Source: Ficedula albicollis (lineage: Eukaryota > Chordata > Aves > Passeriformes > Muscicapidae). From it: a DNA stretch of 64,000 nucleotides. The position numbers and the translations under genes were made by a program. A model generated the notes under the pieces. The model made no database searches, was not told where the DNA came from, and worked only from the letters and a program-made list of their open reading frames with translations. The stretch lies in assembly GCF_000247815.1 (NCBI RefSeq), contig NC_021681.1:10480567-10544566 (forward strand). Direction: 5' to 3'. Positions 23,869 to 36,641 of the stretch are shown piece after piece; positions within the stretch are counted from its first letter, which is position 1, and every line of letters starts with the position of its first letter.

Positions 23869-26844
23869 TTCTTGCAGGTCCTAATGGAGTGTTTCCAGAA
23901 GCAGAAAACTCAATGCATCTCCAGTGAGTCACTCACACTCACCTAAATAAGGTCCTGATATGACTTTCCCTCATCTCCCCAGCCCAGCCACAATTCTCTT
24001 TTAGGTGAATCTTATATGTTGTCATAAGATGTGTTATACTGCTCTCCTTCCAGAATTTTTAGCAGTAATGTGTTTGAAATTTAGTCCAAATTATTCTTCA
24101 GAAGGTGCTTATCTCAAATGACTTGGTGGATTTATGGTTCTTGATATTTTAGAGACTATCCCTATTTTAATGGCTGGGCTGCATTAATGAATCTTCCCAA
24201 GTTATCTCTTCATAATCCATTGCTTCAAAACCAGCTGTGAATATTTTCTTCCCATTAAAGCTTATTCCTTTGGGTTTGATGTAATTAATTGCCACTTACA
24301 ACTTAGAGAAAATATTCCAATAAATATTTATGTCACATGCACCATCTCCCCTCTCCAGTGCCCTGTATACTTAATGTTTAACAAATTTCTGTGAACCTCA
24401 GCCTGCAATTCATGTTAGAGGGAGCCTGTGGTTGTAACAGCAGCACAGTCACAGATGTCCACTCTGGAGGTAGCACAAGAATCTCATTTCTTGATAAAGC
24501 AGGTCATGGAGGCACTGAGAATATGCCAGAGTGGAATGCTGGAGAGGATACAGCTGCAGTGTCACGCTTGATGCTCCCAGTGCCTATTTACAGCTTTGCC
24601 AGAGTAAGGTTAAGCAATAGCTTCTCTTAAGCACAGACAGAAAAACACTGCAGTGTGAGACTGCCATGGAGGGACAGGAAAGAACATGGCAGATCTAGAC
24701 AGAAGATTGAAGACTGCCCCAAGTCTGAAGTGACAGGAAAGAGAAGAAAATCTATTGCCAATCTTCCACATTCTGAAATTCATGAGGCAGCTTTTGACTG
24801 CTCTATGATATACGTGTGGCACTGAAAATGTGGAAGTGACACCCTTTAAGGGCATATTTTAATTCTGTCTTAACATTAGCTCATATGTGAAGATATATTT
24901 TTCAGAGCCAAGTATGTACAAGAGCAGAAAGTGAAAAACATATTTTACAGATGATACAAGTAATCCTTTCAGTGGTCTCTAAAGCAAGTGCTCAGTCTGC
25001 CTGCACTGGGCTCCATAAGGCAGAGAGCAACTGGTGAAGAGGAGGGGTTTTATTTATTCCCCTGTGCAAGGCAGAGAGGGGCTCTCTGGAGGTTCAATTC
25101 CTTACCACAGCAGCATGAACACCCACACATGCCTGAGAAAGGACTACAACTCAGTACCACAAGTCAGCCTGCTGCTGTTGATTCCTGCACCTTGTCAGGA
25201 TGTAATTAAGGTATCGTCAAGCTGAATAGGAAGATGAGATTTAAACCTAAAAATATCTCCAGTAATTATGGTTTAGTTCTGGAAAACAACGGATGGATTT
25301 TGATTTCTGAAAGAGACAATGCTGTTCCTGAAGATGGTAGATTAATTATGGAGTGAAAGGTACAATAAACACCCTTGTAATTCCCTGTCTATGACATAGT
25401 GCTGAGGTGTGCAAGCAATCTCATGGGGAAGAAGAAGGTATGTAGGTCTGGTGGTTTTAGGCAGGAAAATAGAGCTTTGCTATGTTTGCTAGCAACTGTA
25501 AAACTTCATTCAAACACAGTAAAACACAGCACCTGTTCCAGCTGTGCATGGTCACTATTCAGGAACACAGCTTTGTTTTAAAACCAGCCAACAAACACAA
25601 ATCTCCTCCTTTGGGATTCAAGATTGCACTTCTGTACTTGCCTGTGTAAAAAGCCTTGTTGACTACTACTGGCCCTGGGAATAATCCTTCTTTCTGAGCT
25701 CCTGTAAGACCACACCATCACTCTTCAGTGAGGGCATGCTCTCATTCTTTGGACACTCTGAAGAACATATTGGATAGAGGGGCCCTGACTAAGGGATAGA
25801 AAATGTTCCTGGCACAGTGTCTGCACTACTGTTAGCAAGGTACCTGGAAGTAAACTCGTATCAAGGATTGATGCAAATAAAAAGTATCTGTGTATTTGTA
25901 TCTAAACACCAAAAGATATGTAGTGCCGTATCTTTAAAAAGTCTTGAGTGAAGAAAATAATGAAAACCACTCATAATCTATTTTAATTCAAGTGAAAGCT
26001 GCTGTTCTTTGTATCATCAAAATACACCTTGCCAAAGATTTTTCCTTTCTGCATATGTTATCATTCAGTTTGAATTAATTTGTGGGAACTGTTTCCTGCA
26101 TGTTTTTGTTCCATCCCTTGAGTGAGCACTGGCATTTATCTCACAATATGGTGAGATGATTCAAGGAAGACTTGGCTAGAAAAACTAATTTCTTAATTTC
26201 ATAGTCACTTTTCTCTCTGAAATGATTTACTACACACTTGTACAAATGCCAGGGCAGTAAATGAGAGGGAGCAGGAGCTGGAGGAGGAGGTGAGACCACA
26301 GAAGCCCTGATTTGACCAGCTCAAATTAGTGCATAATGGCATCCTTAACCTCCTCCTGAAGTTGTCTGAAAACTTGATGGCTAAACTGCAGTGAAAATGA
26401 TAATGCTGAAATACCTGCTAGGACACAAAGCCATGCAAGGCAAGCAGTCAGTTCTGAAAATCCAGCTGCTCTGACAGCAAAGTGACATTCTCCACTATCT
26501 CAGTTATCAAGAGACACCACAGACCATGTGGTCCATCATCACATCACCTGTTTGCTTTGGTAATGATCTGGTTTCTCTCTCACTTTCTCTCTTCACTAAG
26601 GTGAAGCATTTCTCCCCTTCTTTGAAAAGCCCAAGTTTGTCTCCTAGGCTGGGTATGTTCTGCACTAAAACAACTCGATTACAACCCTCAGCTGTAATCC
26701 TTTCTCCTTCTGTGCTGCAGATGGATTAGGGTTCTTCCATGTGGCATAAGCCCACCCAGTGGTTGCTGCTGCCTCCACTGCCCCACTCCCCCAGTCATGT
26801 CCTCCACTTTCCTTTGTGCTTTCATCACCACCACCATCATCACA

Positions 26845-26926
26845 GCACTTCCCAAACACTGACCACTGCCTGTGTCTATGCATGTAGCCTGCACTTCCCA
26901 AACACTGACCACTGCCTGTGTCTATG
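26845..26926. repeat. Tandem duplication, 46-bp unit
   Basis: GCACTTCCCAAACACTGACC occurs at 26845 and 26891. Identity continues through CTGTGTCTATG in both copies. Confidence 0.93.
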
Positions 26927-29850
26927 TGTCCTAGCCAGCATCACTTACATCCCTGCAAGCAGCATTCTGGAGTGAGCATTTCTGTAGTTACAGAGCAGGA
27001 ACACTTGCAAAAGAAAAGCTGCAGGACTATTTCAAGAATGTTTCAAAACATTTAACGCTTTGTTGAAACTGCTGTCTCATTCATCTGCCCGCAAATCCAG
27101 TTTTTTTCTCAGCTTTAAGGAGATATAAAACAATTCAAAATGAGCCCTTGTCACATCCTTACTCTTTAAGAAGTGTTATCCTGTTATGCTAGGTAAGAAA
27201 TGAGCACTGTTTCTTAGTGCTTTGTTTTAATTGAATAGCAGGAATTTTCCACCTTCCATACCTCTACACTAGGGGTGTAAAGTTTCTGCTTTTCCAAGAT
27301 ATTTGACAAGGAGTTTGCAGGATTTCTGCCAGTATGGAAATCCACTGTCCCTCACAAAAAGGCTTGGGAAGGAGAGGTTCTACCTTCCTACATCAGTGGT
27401 TCTCAAGGACAATTCCTTGTTAGGTGTGTGGAGTGGGAATTTCTTTTTCCCAGCCTCCGTGTTGGGACAGGATATTCATGCAAAGAGCAATGGGGTGTGA
27501 TGATTTTGTGGGGAGATCATTGAAGTCTGGGTGCATTTTGAGAGAATTTTTTTTTTCAGTGCAAATACAATTTCTAATGACTTTTTGCTGGCCTGGAGCA
27601 TGAAAGGCCAGAGAATTTCTTGAAAACTCACTTATAAGCATCTTGAATCAAATGAATGCCAAATATCTTGCAGGACTATACTGCCTTTTTTTTCTTTATT
27701 CATTTTTGTATCCGGATTTTTTCCTAAATAACAGTTTCATGACTATGTTCATGAAGAATTCCTAAAAGAAAAGCAAGATACATCTTGAGCAATGTGGCAA
27801 TACCACCTTAAACATGGTGATGCTGCAGAAGCTTTGTGAAGAAAAGTGTTAAATCTTAGCAACTGCTAGGATAAAGTCATAACTGACATTTCTGTGTGCA
27901 AGATGAAGAGACTGTGCTTTAGGAGAGTCCAGTGCTAGAAGGAAACTATAAATAGTGGACTAAGCAAAAATATATTTTTATGTGAAACTACTTCTATTTT
28001 ATGAGGTCACTCCATGGGGTAAGAAGAATGTTGCATTATAGATATTTTAACTGCATTTATAAATCACTGTGTGGAGCTTATGCATGATTATGTCTCACAA
28101 ATCCACGTATTTTATTTTATTAGGTGCATTTTGATTAAGTTCTCATCCAGTAGAAATAAGCAAAGCAAGACATGCATAATTAAACTACCTTCAAAGTACT
28201 ACCTGATGATATTAGCAGGAAACTATGTATCCTAATCTCAGTGGTAAACTGCTGCTAAAGAATACCAATGTTAATTGAAGTAAGTTTAATGAAATGTGTA
28301 GCAATTAGATAAACATCCTCCAAAGACAAAAAGCCCCCTTATAATACTGGTGTAGAAGAAGAAGCTCTTTGAGGCATTTAAAAATAGACAGCATGGCAAA
28401 ATCAGAAAATGTTGCCTGAAATAAGGAAGGTAGCAATGACATAATCTTTCTGTAACAACTTATCCTTGCTTGGTATATCCAACCTACCAGAGATAAATAT
28501 AATTTCCTCTAAGATTCTATGGAAAATTGAGCAAAAAGTCAAAGCTCAACAGGTCAAAAAGCAAGCCATAATTAATTCTTATATTATTATTTGAGATAAT
28601 AATTTCCTCTGAGGAAATAAACCTTATTTCTAGGATATTTCATACTAAATAGTAAAATTAAGTGACTGTAGTCAATATGTTTTGCATTAAAAGTAATCCC
28701 TTCCTATATAAAAAACCAAGGATCCCACAGATAATCTGCCTGATGAACCTGCTCTGGTTAAGAATGTGTCAGGCTCTCACCTCATAGGGCTTTGCACATT
28801 GCACACTGAGATTAGGTTGTGTATTTTGCTCACTCTGTCTTGTGCAAACTGATGGACCAGTGCTTGGTAGGACCGAATTAAGCCAAACAACCTCTGGCCA
28901 TATTCCTGAATGTCAGGACTGCAGTGCCACTGGAGTGTCACTCCTGCTGCTCCCAGGCACTCGGCACCGCCCCAGGCAGGACGCGAAGCCTCCGTGGGAT
29001 GGAGATTCAGTTTCCTGGCAGCAGCAGTCTGGGCTCATCAGCTGGAGCTGAGTGCCCACATCCTTGAGGGAATCCCAGCAGACTTCATGAGAGCCCTCAG
29101 CTGGTCTTTAGGTTGTGTGCAGCACAGGCAGTGCTTATTTGAGATAAAGCTGATCTTTTCTAAAGCCTTTCTTTGCTCACTGAAACCAGGGAATAGCATT
29201 CAAATAGGATTCTGAGGAAAGACATGCTCTTCTGACTCCCCCATCAAGTAAAAAACTATTAAAAACACAGCCATGTATTTCCATCCAGTTTCATGTAGAT
29301 AGTTTATAAAGCAACATGATTCCTATTTCTTCATGCACATTGTTAAACAAAAGCTGATCTTAATCGTATTATAACCCACAATAACGAGACTGAAATTTAA
29401 TTTCAAGTGCAAAACAATTCTGCTCTGAGTTCTTCAGCAGCTTCCCCTCATCTAACATGGAAAGAGCTTTTTCTCCTTAATTGTATCTCTCTGCCTTCAG
29501 GAACATTGAGCCTTTTAAACATCTGCTCTTCACCTGCCACTTAACAAGTTATGGTTTGGAACAATTTTCTCTTTGGCTTATTTTTCTCTCTTGAGAGCTG
29601 CAGATTATGAACGTAAAAAAATACAGAGAGCCACCAAAGTCTGAAAGCCAAATGTGGGGAAACCTCTGCAGCAGTCTATATTAATGTGCTCTGTATAGAA
29701 ATCTGTATTTTTAGTTTATATGTTTGTTTTTAAAAGAAAGCTGGAAATTACAGACTTTTTTAGTTTACCATGTACTGCTGTCAGCCCCACACTCTACCCA
29801 AATAACTGTGAAGGAACTTTTCTCCAGAGGAGATAGCAGTGAGTACTTAC

Positions 29851-29961
29851 TGATGCACAGTTGCTTTCCGACTTGTCTTCTAGAAAGCCAATTTGGCATG
29901 GTGTCCTCTGATTCTGCAGCCAGTAGTCTGTTGATTCTAGCAGACTGTTACTGCAGAGAAT
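29851..29961 (-). CDS. SPHKAP: SPHKAP exon encoding SNSLLESTDYWLQNQR block
   Basis: This 111-bp exon is exactly 37 codons, phase 0 at both ends. The acceptor is TTTTAACAG and the donor GTAAGTACTC, a near-consensus donor. The peptide starts ILCSNSLLESTDYWLQ, continues NQRTPCQIGFLEDKSE and ends SNCAS. It matches the mammalian block directly after the ITACKK motif and before VCFVNLD. It was located from the conserved TDYWLQNQ motif. Confidence 0.95.
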
Positions 29962-30069
29962 CTGTTAAAATAGTTAAAAATGGTTAAAACAATTTTTTCT
30001 GAGCGCTATTGTACTTTGGGAGCCTGAACCTTATTGTTGTAACTCAACGGAAATTTTGTTGACAAAACT

Positions 30070-30089
30070 GGGGGGAGGGGGGTGGGGGG
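30070..30089 (+). other. G-quadruplex-type G-rich motif
   Basis: Three runs of six G separated by single A or T form an intramolecular quadruplex-type sequence on the plus strand. On the SPHKAP transcript it would be C-rich. Any function is unknown. Confidence 0.75.
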
Positions 30090-30813
30090 AGAAAGATGGA
30101 CAAGACAGACCTATTTGGTTTGGACCTGTCCATTTCTGCACCTGTAGTCACATCACTTACACATCCCCTAAAGTATGAGCCTGTTTTCTTCCAGAACTGA
30201 GAGTCCTTGGAGATAAACATTTGAAGGAAATGCCCAAACCCCGTATTTTTATTGGAAAACACTGCTATGAGTTTTGTTCTGTGTTAAAGTGATAAACAGA
30301 TGTGTTAGCAAAACTAATTATTCAATTACAGCAGAGTACACAAACTTGCAGCCTTTATGACTGACTGTATCTCTCCCCACAGTAGACCAGCACTACTCAG
30401 TCTGTCAGCAGCCTCATTTCGGGACTTCCAAGGCTCCAAACTCCTTCTTAAACAAATTTGTCTGTTTTTTGAGAAGCTGGAGTACTTTGGCCCTTCTGTA
30501 ATGAGTCCTGAGGCCAGTCAGCACCCTGAGACCAAAACTTTGGGTTTAATCTCTGTGTTGACTCAGCCCTACAGCCTGTGCCACAGCCTCCACTCAAACA
30601 AAACCAAAATGGGGCTACAGAGATCTGTAGAGTTTAAAGAGGCAAAGCCAGTTTGCAAATCTGATGCTTAGATTAAATTGAATTCTTTACTTTCTGCCTC
30701 TGTACAAATATTCTACCATGAAAAAGAGGGACCATCAGTATCTTTAAAACAGCCAGGGAACAGCAGGAAAAATCTTGCTGCACCATTGGTGCTACTTACA
30801 GAACATTTTCTAC

Positions 30814-30924
30814 GGCTTGTCATCTTCCCTAGGCAGCAATGTTAAGAAGTATGTTTGTGAAATGGATGTGGCTTGTCATCTTCCCTAGGCAGCAATGTTA
30901 AAAGTATGTTTGTGAAATAGATGC
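30814..30924. repeat. Tandem duplication, 56-bp unit x2
   Basis: GGCTTGTCATCTTCCCTAGG begins at 30814 and 30870. The copies differ by a one-base indel (GTTAAGAAGT versus GTTAAAAGT) and a substitution. Confidence 0.93.
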
Positions 30925-32570
30925 ATATTTTATATTTGTACTTCTTGCAATTCTTGTATTAGATAGAAATAGCCTGTACTCTTATTTTTGGAGTTTTAAT
31001 AATGGTATTTAAAAATATAAATTTGTTGCCATACCTAGGGAAAGAAAATCTACCTACAGTACTTTACATGACTGCATGTTTTGTATTGACTCACATTCGT
31101 CCTATTTCAAGAACACTTGATCCAAGCCTAGATCCCTTCCTTAGGAAGAGAAGTGAGAATAACTTGGGAGGCCTTCTCACTTCTCAGGGAAGATGACTGT
31201 GGAAAGCTCATCTGGCCAGCTGACACAGTTTTCTAATACTTGGGGCATCCAGAAGTAAGCTTATTACCACCCACAGACTAACACCCACTCTCAGTTTTAT
31301 CTTTCTGGTAGAAAGTCAGTTACACAGTTAATATTTCACTCCCTGTACTATACTGATTTCTGAATAAAAGTCTGCAGGAGAGGGATGAGGAGGTAATGGG
31401 AACACCACAAGCCCTGAGCTTGGATTGCTTCAGTGCCCTTTTTTGGTGCCTTCCACAGAGACTTTCCACCTTTGTGGCTGTTTCTCAGTATACCAGCCCT
31501 GCTATGGGTTTTCTTCTAAAGAGTTTTAAAACACAAATTTAAGGTTCACAGGAAGTACTGTGCCCAAAGACTTTCTTCTGAGAATGCCAAAGGCTCATGA
31601 ATGCTTCACATGAACAGCAGCCTCTTCCTGGGGGCTGCTAGCTAATCTTGTTTACCAGTGCAACCACTCTGCACTCAATAAATTTTATAACCTCCCATCT
31701 CAGTGCAAAAACATTCCTGCCATCATAACTAACTCTGAGATTAGATGGGGAAAATAATACACACCATATCCCAAAGAAACAATTTCCTGTTAGTGTAATA
31801 AACTGTTGTGTGGGTTTGGTTATTTTTGAGGAAATCTGGAAGCATTATGAGCTGGTTGGTAAAATCTAGAATTAAGTATTCTTTTGCTCTTTCTGAAAAA
31901 TTGCCATTCTCTGAGGCTTTATGAAGACAACATAGAATTGAACATATACAAACACACATACTCATATATATATATGATTAAGATTTAATTAGATTCTAGA
32001 CATTCTCATCCTCAAGGGCTGAAGTTCTAATAACATGTAACGTAACTTTGCATACACAGGAAACTTTTTTTTAGCTTAGACAGCTTTTGCTGTAACAAGC
32101 AATCTTGTTTCATTTCCTTAAAGATCACAGTGAATTCTTCTTCAACCCTAATCAGTTTAGATCTTTCTTTCCCAAACCTCTGAGAAACTGTGACAGGCAG
32201 AAATTTTTCATGCAGAAACAAGCTGCAGATATCCTTGGTGCTGCTCGTCTTTGTCTCAGAAGGACCTGGTGTACATTTCAGAGCAGCTCCATCATATCAG
32301 ATGTACACTGTACATGATAAAGCCATGAAATGGGCTGGGCAGTCCACACTTCACCCACTTTGTCTCCTGTGGGATGACCCTTGGCAGCTTCAACTCTCTT
32401 TCAGAGGATGTTTTTATCAGGAAGCAAATACCAGGAAAGCAGCTGCAGAGGAATAACTCTCCTGAATAAATGTTTTGGTCTGGTCAGGTCAGGTCATAGT
32501 TGCCAAGCTTGAGTCACTCCAGGGTGGTTTATGAGATCCAAGGCTTTATATTGTATTTAAATTTTTGTAT

Positions 32571-33066
32571 GCAGCTTTTCATTACAGACTTTGAAGTCAA
32601 GGGTAGAAATTACTACATGGAAGTTTTGGACAGCATGTGATTTCTAAGTAAGCTCAAGCAGATGAACACCATTAGTAGGATTATGTTTTCCCTGGGTCGG
32701 ATTCTGCAATCCTGTGGTTAAGGAGTTCTGCATGCACTTGAGGATGTACCCAGAAGAGTGAAGAGGGGTGAATAGGTGTAACCTTTTTAATACTGGAGGT
32801 TGCAGAAAATAATTCACAACAATTTGGATTTGTAAAAGACAGGTGAAAAAAATAAAACCAGATATGCTTGAGTCCACACAGCGGAAGCTGGCAGAGGTCA
32901 GCTGGTCAGATCTAAGGAACAGAGGTTGCCTCGAAGTCATTTGGAAAGGCTCCAGAAACTGCTCCAAAAAGATCCCTGTGGGAATGGGGAATGCAGGAAC
33001 GTGTGCCAGAGGTGTCCTTGCACATGGTCTGGTTTTACACAGGGCTCAGAGGTGCTCAGGACACGT
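32571..33066. repeat. 496-bp tandem duplication, copy 1
   Basis: The unit runs from GCAGCTTTTCATTACAG to AGGACACGT. It repeats immediately with only about two visible substitutions in 490 bases (AACCTTTTT versus AACATTTTT, GTGCTCAGG versus GTGTTCAGG). Both strands carry identical unrecognised frames of about 100 codons in each copy. Their duplication is not evidence of coding. Confidence 0.96.
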
Positions 33067-33562
33067 GCAGCTTTTCATTACAGACTTTGAAGTCAAGGGT
33101 AGAAATTACTACATGGAAGTTTTGGACAGCATGTGATTTCTAAGTAAGCTCAAGCAGATGAACACCATTAGTAGGATTATGTTTTCCCTGGGTCGGATTC
33201 TGCAATCCTGTGGTTAAGGAGTTCTGCATGCACTTGAGGATGTACCCAGAAGAGTGAAGAGGGGTGAATAGGTGTAACATTTTTAATACTGGAGGTTGCA
33301 GAAAATAATTCACAACAATTTGGATTTGTAAAAGACAGGTGAAAAAAATAAAACCAGATATGCTTGAGTCCACACAGCGGAAGCTGGCAGAGGTCAGCTG
33401 GTCAGATCTAAGGAACAGAGGTTGCCTCGAAGTCATTTGGAAAGGCTCCAGAAACTGCTCCAAAAAGATCCCTGTGGGAATGGGGAATGCAGGAACGTGT
33501 GCCAGAGGTGTCCTTGCACATGGTCTGGTTTTACACAGGGCTCAGAGGTGTTCAGGACACGG
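33067..33562. repeat. 496-bp tandem duplication, copy 2
   Basis: Direct second copy of the preceding unit. Identity ends at AGGACACG, after which unique sequence GAGGTGACATTT begins. Confidence 0.96.
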
Positions 33563-34932
33563 AGGTGACATTTGAGTCAGTGGTGGCAGGAGTGAGGGGT
33601 AAACCTTGGATCAGGTTAAACTCCATTTTATGAAACACAAGTTCTTGCATTAGGACCATTACAGATATGATACTGCTCAGAGCTTTCCCATTAGTACTTG
33701 TGGAGGAAAGATAATTTGGGCCTGCAATGCTGGTAACAGGTAGGGTTACACACACCTGCTGTGCAAAAATGTATCTCTAGAAGCCATGTGAACTTTTGGG
33801 CATATTTCTTTGGTAACAGACAGTATTATTGTGGACAAAGACAGACATTTGGTGAGAATAAATGGAATATTTCTTACAGCCTCTTGCTACTGTAAGGCAA
33901 TTCTCCCTGTTAAACAGGTTCATGTGTTTAGACAAAGCAAGAGTTTGCACATGCATGAAAACTTGATGGGACATTCATGCTTTTAAAGGAACATACTGAG
34001 GTCCTTATAATAAAATAATGTATGATTGCTATGATCAGAAGTGAATGAGCTTGAAGGAGTTGATCTAAATTAACAGAGCTAGTTAATTAATCAAAAACAA
34101 TGTGAGAACTGGTGTTGTTATCTCTACCAGCATATTACCACTGCTATACTTGTATTTAAACATTTTTTTAAAAATACACTGAGGTGATCTGTACCAAATG
34201 GCAAGAAAACTAAAACAGTATCACTTTCCAAAATTTCATCCTCCTGTCTTGTACTTCTCTTCATTCTTATTTAATTAAGACAAGTGCAGGGCCAATCCCA
34301 CTGACACATTGTCAGGATTTTTGCTATCAGCTGAAAACTGAAAGCAGAATTTGATTCATTGACCATACTTGTGACAGCTGCACATACTATATACTGCTGT
34401 ATATCTGGTTTGGAGCAGGACCATCACACTCAGAAAATAATGCAGGATGAATCTGCATCATGCACTAAATGTGAAATCAGCAGTAATTCATGGTTCTAAA
34501 AAAAAGTTTTCCACTCTCATCTAGAGACTCAGCCGTCAGCATTACTCAGTGTGTTGTGAATCAATGAACTAAATCAGCCTCTAGCAGAGTGTGGATTAGA
34601 AAAGTCACTCTTTCCCAGAGGAAAATACTGCATATGAGTTTAGTGTAACAGCTTCCTGCTCCCTGATTTAGATCACAAGGCATTAAAATACAGTAAATAT
34701 CTATAACCGAGACAGCATTAAAAAGGCTCTGCTCCACAAATGAAACATCTGCGTCTTCGTGACTGAACATCTTAATTGCTTTGGTTAATTACTACTCATC
34801 AAAAAAAGATAGGAAAGTGGGACATACAGAATAAAATGACATATCAAGGGGCACATTTCTGCATTTGTTTAGGTTGGTCTGTGTAGCAACAGGCTACATC
34901 TCATATGGTTCTCAACTGGTTCCACCAATTAC

Positions 34933-35008
34933 ATATTTAACTTCAAAATCACCTAACACAGGCTAGAAGAATATTTAACTTTAAAATCACCTAACACAGG
35001 CTAGAAGA
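34933..35008. repeat. Tandem duplication, 38-bp unit x2
   Basis: ATATTTAACTTCAAAATC at 34933 recurs at 34971 with one substitution (CTTC versus CTTT). Both copies end GGCTAGAAGA. Confidence 0.93.
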
Positions 35009-35021
35009 GAATTCCTCCTTT

Positions 35022-35070
35022 TACACACACACACACACAAACACACACATACAAAGACACAAACACACAA
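35022..35070. repeat. Imperfect CA microsatellite
   Basis: A run of about eight CA units is followed by interrupted ACA-rich sequence. Confidence 0.9.
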
Positions 35071-36538
35071 AAGGTAAACTTTTTCTGGCGATGGTGTAAA
35101 GAAGCCCAAACCATCCTGCTGTTTGTCAGAACTATTGTCAGAAGTGAACAACTTTTAGTGTGCTAACAGTCATAAAATGGACTTGTTTTAAAATGAACAG
35201 ACCAAATATATGGGATTGGACAGGTGATGCAGCTCTCAACCATGTGATACAGGCTACTCTTTAAAATTAAAATAAAGTGATGCTTCTGAATGTGACCAAG
35301 CAGGAGACTTTTTTTGTAAAGTCAGTGGTGGCACTTAGTGCTGTGCCACTGTCCTTCACTCTTACATAAAAGGGACAATTCTAAGATTAAATGAAAATTT
35401 AAGATGTTTTCCCACATAGTAAATTTTTCTGCCTATATGAGGATTCCACTTACAGTCAGCAGCATTTTAAAAAACCCAAGTATTACTTTGCAAATTAACC
35501 CTCTGATCAAATGAAATATTGACACTTTATCTTTTAGCCATGTTGGGGTGAGGAAGCCCAGTCCCAGTATATGCATCTGTCTTACCGAGTTCTCTTTTTG
35601 AATCAATGATATTCTATCTAACAGAATTTCTCTGTGTGGTTTTCAGTATAAAGAAAATAAATCTTCAGCATCTACATGTTTTATCCTTCACTCTTCCTAC
35701 ACAAAACAAAAAAACAAAAAACATTAAACCCAAAAGGAAAGCATTATTAAAAGTCAGAATTATGAGAGGACTGAACGAACTGTGAAAGTTTAAAATGAAC
35801 ACTATTTTCAGCTCTAGAATTATGCCTGTGTGAGACAGTAGAGCTCTGAAGTTTATTGCAAAGTGAGAGGTGAAAGACAGCCAGTCCTCCTCAATAGTCT
35901 CTGGTAGTGCTCTCTTCCCTCACACTGTACTGCATAACAAGGTCTCCACCTTTGTATTATCAGTTGTACTGAAATTGGCTACATGCATAAAATGACATTC
36001 GAACCCTCCTAAAGACAAACATAAACACACAGGTATCACTTTTCTCCCTCACATGCTCCAAATGAAATTATTACATATAAACCTGGTTTTAGGAAACAAT
36101 AACAGCAGTCTGTACCACCTCTTGTTGTAGAAACCATTCCAGTCAAAGTTTTTTCATGAATGACACTCCATTGGATTGACTGAGAGAAGCAAAGCTCTGT
36201 CTGGGTCCCAGAAACTTGTCACTTATTCAAGAGCAGTCCTGAAGGTGCTTGTGCTATGCATTATATTTCATATGATGAAATGTCAGATAATGAGGTAAAT
36301 TAGAAATGTTCAATGGGTGTTTACCTCCCATATATGCGTGATGTATTTTGGGACCAGACAAGTATAGACCAGGCAAACAAAACTTGCAAGATACCATAAC
36401 AGCATCACTAAGTTAATTTTCTGCATCAAGCCTTTTCTAAGTATCACTTAAATTTTGTATTCCTCACTAAAGCTGAAAGCTAAAAAGCAAAGCTATATAT
36501 ATACTGGACTTTGAATATAACATAAACTTAAAAGTTAC

Positions 36539-36641
36539 CTTCTTGCATGCTGTGACAGAGCTTCCCAAACTGCTTGCAGAACTGTCTGTGCTGCTGCCTT
36601 GGCGCTCTGGGACTTCATGCATCAGTGGAGATTCAAAGTTG
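36539..36641 (-). CDS. SPHKAP: SPHKAP exon 2-equivalent encoding NFESP...SVTACKK
   Basis: This 103-bp exon begins in phase 2: a single C completes a codon from the preceding exon, then AAC TTT GAA reads Asn-Phe-Glu. It ends AAG AAG before donor GTAACTTTT. The peptide NFESPLMHEVPERQGSS then SLGSSVTACKK matches the mammalian SNLESS...NSITACKK segment in position and phase. The acceptor is TTCTTCAG. It contains an in-frame ATG (Met of PLMHEVPE) that could start translation if the upstream exon is noncoding. The 60-residue frame at 36467-36652 is this exon read through into intron on both sides. Confidence 0.92.

Larger units (their letters stand above)
10140..29850 (-). other. SPHKAP: SPHKAP long intron (19.7 kb)
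   Basis: This phase-0 intron runs between the CAS| donor (GTAAGTACTC) and the TTACAG acceptor. It holds a TACA/TA microsatellite (16173-16240), a diverged direct repeat pair (15330-15508 and 16565-16722), an ERV-like fragment (22935-23210), nested tandem duplications (23516-23868) and a 46-bp duplication (26845-26926). I see no exon or RNA gene in the remainder. GC-richer patches near 11.8-12.2, 14.3-15.1 and 28.8-29.1 kb have no recognised content. Confidence 0.85.
29962..36538 (-). other. SPHKAP: SPHKAP intron (6.6 kb)
   Basis: The donor is GTAACTTTTAAG after AAGAAG. The acceptor is TTTTAACAG. Contents are a G-rich quadruplex motif (30070-30089), a 56-bp duplication (30814-30924), the 496-bp duplication (32571-33562), a 38-bp duplication (34933-35008) and a CA microsatellite (35022-35070). 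No coding sequence is recognised. Confidence 0.85.

Noticed and set aside
32644..33575. Paired frames of 78-107 residues on both strands
   Set aside because: Duplicated only because of the 496-bp repeat. Composition is not protein-like and no homology is recognised.
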